Below are positions 57,751-64,000 of a stretch of DNA of 64,000 nucleotides, piece after piece. A model generated the notes under the pieces. The model ran no database searches. It had not been told where the DNA came from and saw nothing but the letters and a program-made list of their open reading frames with translations. Origin of the DNA: Piper betle (lineage: Eukaryota > Streptophyta > Magnoliopsida > Piperales > Piperaceae); contig JAURVB010002719.1 of assembly GCA_033002965.1 (NCBI GenBank), forward strand, positions 152,810 through 216,809, read 5' to 3'. Both the position numbers and the translations under genes were made by a program. Position 1 is the stretch's first letter. Every line of letters starts with the position of its first letter.

Positions 57751-58305
57751 TCATTCTGCTATTAGAGTAACTCCATCTTCAAAATGACTTTGTGTTTGTT
57801 GTATTTCTTGATCTTGTAGTCCCTCTTCATGCGGTGTTTTTCCCAAAAACCATGGTCGCATTGATCCTTCATTTTCACTTGATATGCAATAAGGAAATAA
57901 TTCTGATATGATTGAATCTTTCGGTTCTAAGGTTATGATTTCAAATTCCTCAAATGAATTGTTTTCTTTTTCTTCTAAGTAAATGAACGAGCATGGGTCA
58001 AGTGTAATTACTTCTTTCTCACAAAAGTTCGTCACTGGCATTTCCCTTTGTCCTAATACCATGGCGGCATCCTCAATTACCATGTGATCTTTCTCTTCTT
58101 GACTTTGCACTTCATGGAGTAGTGGCATTTCTTTAATTTTTTGCTTTGGTTGTCCTAAATGCACCGTTGCCTTTAAAGGTACTAATGAAGCTTCTAGTCC
58201 TAGTGAAATTACTGGTGCCAATGGAACTGACAACTTATGTAACTTTGCTACTTTAGGAGGCTTCGGCAGTGGATAATTAACTATTGGTTTAATAAAGTCT
58301 GGCAA
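57751..58305 (-). pseudogene. Gypsy2 pol linker ORF, acidic
   Basis: This open stretch of 184 codons lies between protease and RT (MPDFIKPIVNYPLP, LHKLSVPLAPVISLGLEASL, KEMPLLHEVQSQEEKDHM). It has no named domain. It is valuable as the uninterrupted version of the place where Gypsy1 carries a solo LTR: the equivalent point is 58179-58183. It is separated from RT by a stop. Confidence 0.8.
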
Positions 58306-58965
58306 ATCAAGTATAGCAGGATAGACATGACTAAACGGTTGTGCTCGAGCCTACTTCGTGACATTTCCCTCTATGAAGAATACGGCATCCACAAAGTGCG
58401 ATTCCTTAAGAGTAAATGGGTTTTGTAGCCCCCGAACTTGGATCTGGCCTCCTTTACTTGGTGCAGCTTTAATGCATTGGAGCTACGAAGATGGAATGCA
58501 TTGGTGCTCATGAATCCATGGTCACCCAAGAAGCATGTGCCACATTGGATCAACTTCTAAGATGTAGAATGTGTGTGGTAAATTGAAAGGACCAATGGAG
58601 ATGTGTAAACACACCGTTCCCAATGACTCACATGGTACAAGAGACACTAAATTGATTATGGTATCATCTGGTATGAGGTTTTCCTTAGCATAACCCAATT
58701 TACAGAACACATGAATAGGAGGAATGTTGATTGATAATCCTTGATCTACAAGTGTACGTCGAACAAGTTTTTTTGATGTTCCACACTAACAAACAATGGT
58801 CGATTGTGGTTGGGCTCAAAGTGATACAAATCGTCGTTGGAGAAAGTGATGATTTCAGCTGGCATTGATAGAGTATAGTTAGCATGAGGCCAAGACGGGT
58901 TACTACGGGATCTTTGTTCCTTATTTATTTGTGTTAGAATAGGCGAAGGATGTCCCAAGTACTTT
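58306..58965 (-). pseudogene. Gypsy2 retropepsin-like protease region
   Basis: On the minus strand ORF 58958-58746 (GHPSPILTQINKEQRSRSNP) leads into a shifted frame that contains the active-site stretch TLVDQGLSINI. ORF 58710-58522 continues with FCKLGYAKENLIPDD, CLHISIGPFNLPHTF and VDPMWHMLLG. As in Gypsy1, the catalytic triplet is D-Q-G. Frame changes separate the pieces. Confidence 0.8.
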
Positions 58966-60855
58966 GCATCTGTGATAGTCTTTTATTCCACTGAGTTCAT
59001 AAAGAAACTATCTTCCCCATTTCTAATTGTAAATTCTGACAAAGCTTGTTCAACTATGAACTAGGCAGTGGATGAGAAGTGGAACATGTCAAATATGTGC
59101 ACTAACTCGGGTATTTTCCATAACTTTTTCACAATTGTCATTTGATCAGCTTCATTTTTTGGTGTGGGAGGAGAGGAAACTATCTTCTCCTTCTTACTTT
59201 CATTTCTTTCAGGTTGCTTTTCCTTTTCCAACTTCTCTTCCTCTGGCTCCCTGCCCATGCTTAGTTCATCATTTTCTTTTTCTTTGTCTGACACCTTCAA
59301 TGGTGAGGTCAAAATTACTTGTTGTCATAACATTGGTTGTTGGTGCCTTTTGTGTTGTGGGAGTTTTATATTTGATCTCCCCTTTGTTGAGTAATTCTTG
59401 AATCTTCTCCATTATGTTCTGACATTTAACTGTCGGATGGCTAACCATTTGATGATTTTGACAAAAATTGTCTTTCTTCTTGTCCTCTAGCTTTGCTGGA
59501 TTCTTCAGTGTCCATGGTGTAATCTTTCATTGCTTAATGAAAACATCGAACCATCTTTCGGCATGTCCAACATTGAAGGTGTAATCCTCTATATTCCTCC
59601 ATTCACGCCGTTGGCAGGGCGTGACTTTTTGCCCTTTGTTGTTGTTCCTTTGTTGTTTTTCCCGACCTTGCTTGCCGAGTTCAATGACAATATTAGTTGA
59701 TGCCTTAGCATTCTTCAAGGAAGCAGATACCCTTCCAAGTTCCTCGAAGATCAACACCCTTTCAAAGAGTTGCTCACGAGATTGTAATGTGATCTCTAGG
59801 ATAGCCATCTTCGTCAAACTTCGCGAATAATAGGCGCTTGTATTTTTCTCGAAAATTTTCTGTGTAAACTTCATCAGATAAGGGACAAAGACATTTTATT
59901 GCATCACTTGGTTCCTTATCCTTATGCGCTATTAGCGTGGCAATCAATGTGGCTTGTGCATCCATTGTAGCTTTCAACTCATCAAAGTGAGCATCTTGAA
60001 TCGATACAACTAGTGTAATCAGAGCTACTGGAATAGTTGTAGGATAGGCTGATGGAGCATAAATAACTGGTAGCAGGGCTATTGTGGCGGGAATTGATGG
60101 TTAAACCATTGACACCAAAGGTAGTGCTGTAGGGATGGGCATCGTGGTGGTAATCGGTGGCGGAAACATCATAGAAACCGAAGATTGGGGGATCGTAGGG
60201 TTATACCATGGGTATGGGTGTTGTTGCAAGTAGTGAGGCGGTTGTGGAAACCATGTTGAATATGGGAGTGGGCTATGTTCAGTCTGATTTAGTTGCATAG
60301 TGGGATAGTGTTGCGTCCAACTTGTCTGAGACAGTGAAATTGTCAAAGGGGATGCTTGTGACATGGATCTCGAGACATGAAAAAACATGTTATTTACTCG
60401 AGAGGTGTTTGACAAATCCACACTGGCTGGGGCGGTCACTGAAGGCCTTTCCTCTGGCGCCGTAAGAATACTTGTTATTGGTTGGTTAGCTGGCTGGTCA
60501 GCTGGCTGGTCCGTTTTGTCTGGATTTGCCGGTTTGCTCCATTGACATCTTCTCTTTTGGATGCACTTCCTAATGCGATGGAGGCTCGCCTATTTAAGGC
60601 AAGTGCATTGTCAAGTGCTGATTCAAGTTGTCTAATCCGTACTCAAAGTTCTTCGTTTGAGTTTGGGTTTTCAAGCTGCAAGGTGGGCACACCCACATTT
60701 GCAGTGGATTGTACTTGTACTTCAGGTTGATTTATTGCGAGTGCGTTGGAAGGTTCTCCTTCACTAGCGCCTTTTGCTTTGCAAAATTTCTTGTCTCGGG
60801 AGCCATCCTTTTGCACACAGTATCTTTTCAAACTACACTACTACCACTCGATGGT
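58966..60855 (-). pseudogene. Gypsy2 gag region, broken
   Basis: The N-terminal part at 60831-60643 (ASEGEPSNALAINQPEVQVQ) is charged and may form a coiled coil. A Pro-rich part follows at 60439-60101 (PYSTWFPQPPHYLQQHPYPW). The gag core pieces are at 59977-59774 (CLCPLSDEVYTENFREKYKR, DEDGYPRDH) and 59874-59527 (EITLQSREQLFERVLIFEEL, EWRNIEDYTFNVGHAERWFD). The CCHC-like NFCQNHQMVSHPTVKCQN region and a Lys/Glu-rich linker (59312-59061) come next. Stops and frameshifts separate them. PRDH and the following motifs are typical of Tat/Athila-type gag. Confidence 0.85.
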
Positions 60856-60872
60856 CCCTAGTGAAGTCACCA
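60856..60872 (-). promoter_or_regulatory. Gypsy2 primer-binding site (tRNA-Arg type)
   Basis: On the minus strand TGGTGACTTCACTAGGG follows six bases after the 5' LTR end. It resembles TGGCGACTCCACTGGGG, complementary to plant tRNA-Arg and common in Tat/Ogre-type elements, with three transitions. Confidence 0.75.
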
Positions 60873-60878
60873 AAAATA

Positions 60879-63861
60879 TGTTTGAGCGTGGGATATTCTG
60901 CCCCCACAGATCGCGTCTTTTGATCCGGGTTTGAGAGCTAGGTAGGATAGAGGCACCCTTGCTGCACAAAGAGATAGTACGATGCAAATAGAAAATGTCA
61001 CAGGCACACAATAGCATGCGGAAAATTTTACATGGTTCATTAGGGTGGGTTCAACTTGAATCCCTAAGTCAGTCCACCATGAAATTGGTACTCACAATCC
61101 ACTAATTCTCCTTTGATTTTACACTTGACACAAAATAGTGAATTTTGTCGCCTTTAAATAAATTGTCCTTTAAGATCTTTGACTCTAATGCCATAGTTTA
61201 TTCCTTTCTGGTCTTAATAAATTGTCTTTTGAGATCTTTGACTCTAATGCCATGGTTTATCACTTTCTGGTCTTTAAATTCTCAAAATAATGTTAACACT
61301 TCTGGTTGGCTCAAAACAAATAAATACTAGACCGGGTTGGGTTGCATGCACCAGCTCTCTCTTCTCTCTGTGTGCACCTGTGTGTTGATGGTGCACGGTG
61401 TTCCAATTCAAATCCGGGTCATGGATGGGTCACATATGCGATTATATGTTGGGTCTGTTCACGGTTCTAATCAATTCGTGGGCTAACTAGATATAGTCGT
61501 GGATCTATACAGGATGAGCGGATTCAGTCCACAAATTGGGCCAGACAAACCCATTTAGGTGTGATGCAGTGGCAGCTTTCGAATCTTTGGCACTGGCTTT
61601 TCGGTGACGACGGTGACGAAGTCCAGTGGTACTCCACCCAAACCTGAAGATTACTCTCTTTATTCTCTTATGACACCACTTCAAGGCCGAGAATGACTGA
61701 CGTTGGTTAGAAGAAATCCACAAAAGAGATCTCTTGCTATTGTTTTTTGTTCTGCTTTCTCCCTTCTCCGATGGGTCACTTCCTGAATTTTTTTGGCAAT
61801 TGAGGTGACAAAATCCGGTGGTACTCCACCCAACTCTTAAGATTATTTCTCTTTATCCTCTAAGGACACCACTTCATGGCCGGGAATGACCGGCATTAGT
61901 TGGAAAACTACCACAAAATCAGCTCTCCGAGAAGGTTTTCTGCTTCAATCTCCTCTGCTTTCTGCCTTTCTTGGTGCTCTACATCAATTCCTTCTCCACG
62001 GTGAAGGTGATCAGGAACACCCCTCCTTTCCTCGCCAGGGCAGCATGGCAGTCAGTGTTTGATAGGGTTTCGATTATGGTGACGACGATGCTTTGAGGAG
62101 GCAAGCAGAGGTCCTTCAATCTCCTTGGCTATGCCCCAAAGTGATGACTTCCAATCTCACAGCGTGGCACTGCAGCACCAATCCTCCAAATGGAAATGGT
62201 GGACTCTGATATTTTGTGTCAGGGACTGGCTTCAGAACTTCAAGACAAGGGTGGGGCAGACAGAAGTTGGCTCCAAGAGACAGACGGCAGCCGTGTGCTG
62301 GCAGCAATGAAACTCCAGCAAGGTCTCTGATGCGGCGAGACCTCCTCTCCTCTAGTTGGGGCTCTAGCTAGTCTCCAAGGTGATAGCACTCACTGTCCTT
62401 TACTTCACCAAGGCACAAGTCTCCGGGCATTCCAAGACAGCGGCAAGGATGAGGGGAATATTCTAACAGTGGCGAGACCTTGACGAACAGCAACTCCTTT
62501 TGTCGGCAACTTCACAGCATGTGGAGTGGTCTCTCGTTTCCGGTGGCTCAGCAGCAAGGTGGAAGGGCATCTCCATCTCCAACTCTGGTGACCGAACAAC
62601 AAAGTGCAGGGGGCTTCACGACGGAATATAACTTCAAGCTAGCAGCGTCTTCTCCAAGTGGCAAGGCGGTAGACTCCGGGGCATCAATTGGCGACAATAT
62701 TCGGAGAACAGCAGCGAATCAGCAGGTTGGCAAAGCAGCGGTTCTTTGTGGCAGGAAAGAACCAAACTTTCCTCTTTGGCACGAGTCGGCTCCGGCTTTG
62801 GCTGTGACTGGAGGATGATGAAGGTGGATAGATCCTCGGATACTTGGTATCTTCTTGGCACAGCAAGGTGTTGCCTGCAATGGTGATAGGGCCTGCTCCT
62901 TGGTAGGGCGAAGTACAGCGACACAACAGTAGGGCTTCGGTTGGCAGGACTACAACTAAGAGGAGAGGAACACCTCCTCCCTTTGGCGTGAACTCACTCC
63001 AGCAGCAGCACTTCAAGGCAGGGGTGGCTCTGGCAAGGCAGGGACAAGGCAGCGAGGATAGACAGGTTATGCTAAGGCTTCCCCGGGGCTTCGAGCAAGC
63101 AGGTGCAGCAACAGGGAAGAGGGACTCGGACGAGGCAGCAAAGAATACGACGGGGTTTCGAATAGAAATTGAAATAATTTGCAAAATAGTAAAACAACTC
63201 TTTGTAATGGTTTCTCCGACCAGTCGACTTAGTCTGATCTGGGACGAGGTTGGTTTCGACTAGATGTTGATGAGGGTCGCCAGAACAACATCTCCGATTC
63301 TGTTGTGATGGGTTGGCAAGGCTTTTATTCTGACACTTCAAGGCAACAAGGGTAGACTTTGGCGGCACTGCGATTCCTCTCATTGGTTGGATAGTAGGGG
63401 GATGGACAGCAGCAAGTAGTTGCGGCAGCGGCCATGCTTCACGATTGCAGCAAGACTAGAATGATCCTCAAGAGTATTGAACCTCGAAACGTTGGTGGAT
63501 GGGCTAGGGGGCGCCAAAGATAGATCTCTGGCGAGGGACTCCTCCCCTTCTCTTTATTCTCTTTTCTCCTTTTTCCTCCGTCTCTTTTCTTCAATTCAAC
63601 GAGCCCTCCTTTCTTCACGTTAATATAGTTCTTTTATAGAACTCTCCACTATAAAGTTCTTGATTACGGCTATTGAATCCTCACCTGCCCAACTATTTTT
63701 GGTTTCTCATTTCAAGCCCCCAAAATCCTCACTAACCCTTCTTATCCTCTCCTTCTTCTTATCTTCTTCCGTCGATCATGGAACTGCCGTGGAATATTTC
63801 TAACGATTAGTTGTGAAGGAATGGGCTTGACTGAGGTTTGATCACATGGTTTGGACGAACA
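60879..63861 (-). repeat. Gypsy2 5' LTR, 2983 bp
   Basis: It runs from the outer end at 63861 (..GGACGAACA on the plus strand) to the inner end TGTTTGAGCG at 60879. It aligns with the 3' LTR throughout. It has a private tandem duplication around TGAGATCTTTGACTCTAATG (61160-61275; the other LTR has one copy) and the same internal duplication (GGTACTCCACCC near 61628 and 61820). At 62472-62476 it keeps the unoccupied Copia-B target. Confidence 0.92.
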
Positions 63862-64000
63862 TATGATTGTTTATTATTAATAATGATATATTTACTTATT
63901 AATATTAGTCTTATTTATGTTGACTAAATTGTATTTATTTATTTATTTATTCATCTATTTGTTTGTTTATGTGTATGTTATTATTTATTACTAAATTTTG
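63862..64000 (+). repeat. Repeat U, copy B, right part
   Basis: Starts with the second TATGA of the Gypsy2 TSD and continues TTGTTTATTATTAATAATG, aligning with copy C at about 41941-42060. The repeat runs off the window. Confidence 0.8.

Larger units (their letters stand above)
44462..63861 (-). mobile_element. Gypsy2: complete but degenerate Tat-like Ty3/gypsy element
   Basis: Two long LTRs end in the inverted pair TGTTCG/CGAACA and bracket gag-protease-RT-RNase H-integrase on the minus strand. The five bases TATGA occur directly outside both ends (44457-44461 and 63862-63866), so this is one insertion spanning 19.4 kb, about 12.6 kb without the nested Copia-B (6286 bp) and TRIM (474 bp). 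A tRNA-Arg-type primer-binding site lies next to the 5' LTR and a polypurine tract next to the 3' LTR. The long LTR, the primer-binding site and the integrase motif NGQVESFNK fit the Tat branch. All ORFs carry stops and the integrase lacks catalytic acids, so the element is dead. Confidence 0.93.

Overview
This window is nuclear DNA of a flowering plant. The evidence is an intron-bearing SDE3-type RNA helicase gene with plant-style splice sites, surrounded by Ty1/copia and Ty3/gypsy (Tat-type) LTR retrotransposons, a TRIM, and hAT DNA transposons. There are no bacterial-style operons, tRNA or rRNA genes, or CRISPR arrays. I cannot name the species from sequence alone.

Layout. 1-2.5 kb: a GC-rich tandem repeat, a possible hAT end, and gene-free AT-rich DNA. 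2.5-5.4 kb: a hAT element with perfect 8-bp target-site duplications (TSDs) and a broken hAT transposase inside. 6.8-13.0 kb: a Ty1/copia element (Copia-A) with a 5-bp TSD whose leader-gag-protease-integrase block is inverted and partly duplicated. 15.4-17.4 kb: a second hAT-family segment containing LTR-derived sequence. 17.6-30.1 kb: a decayed Tat-like element (Gypsy1). It carries a 636-bp hAT MITE, LTR-type insertions with minisatellites, a 2856-bp solo LTR, and an internal deletion that removes most of pol. 31.6-35.5 kb: the only convincing host gene, SDE3, with four coding exons and about 964 codons. It encodes an SF1 helicase of RNA silencing. 35.5-44.5 kb: mostly featureless DNA, a hAT fragment and three copies of an unnamed repeat called U here. 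44.5-63.9 kb: a minus-strand Tat-like element (Gypsy2) with matching 5-bp TSDs 19.4 kb apart. Its 3' LTR holds a second copia element (Copia-B) and its integrase region holds a 474-bp TRIM. Gypsy2 itself sits in a U repeat that resumes at 63862.

How it fits together. Apart from SDE3, essentially all recognisable coding sequence is dead transposon. Several insertions can be dated relative to each other because an unoccupied relative of the target site lies elsewhere in the same window. The sister Gypsy copy shows the empty site of the solo LTR. The partner LTR of Gypsy2 shows the empty site of Copia-B. The other LTR of Gypsy1 shows the empty site of the MITE. The most notable observations are the inverted Copia-A with microhomology at its junctions, its leader hairpins, hAT elements carrying LTR-derived DNA, and unusual residues in the helicase motifs and Argonaute-hook tail of SDE3. 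I found no clearly new biological system. All identities, TSDs and differences were judged by eye.
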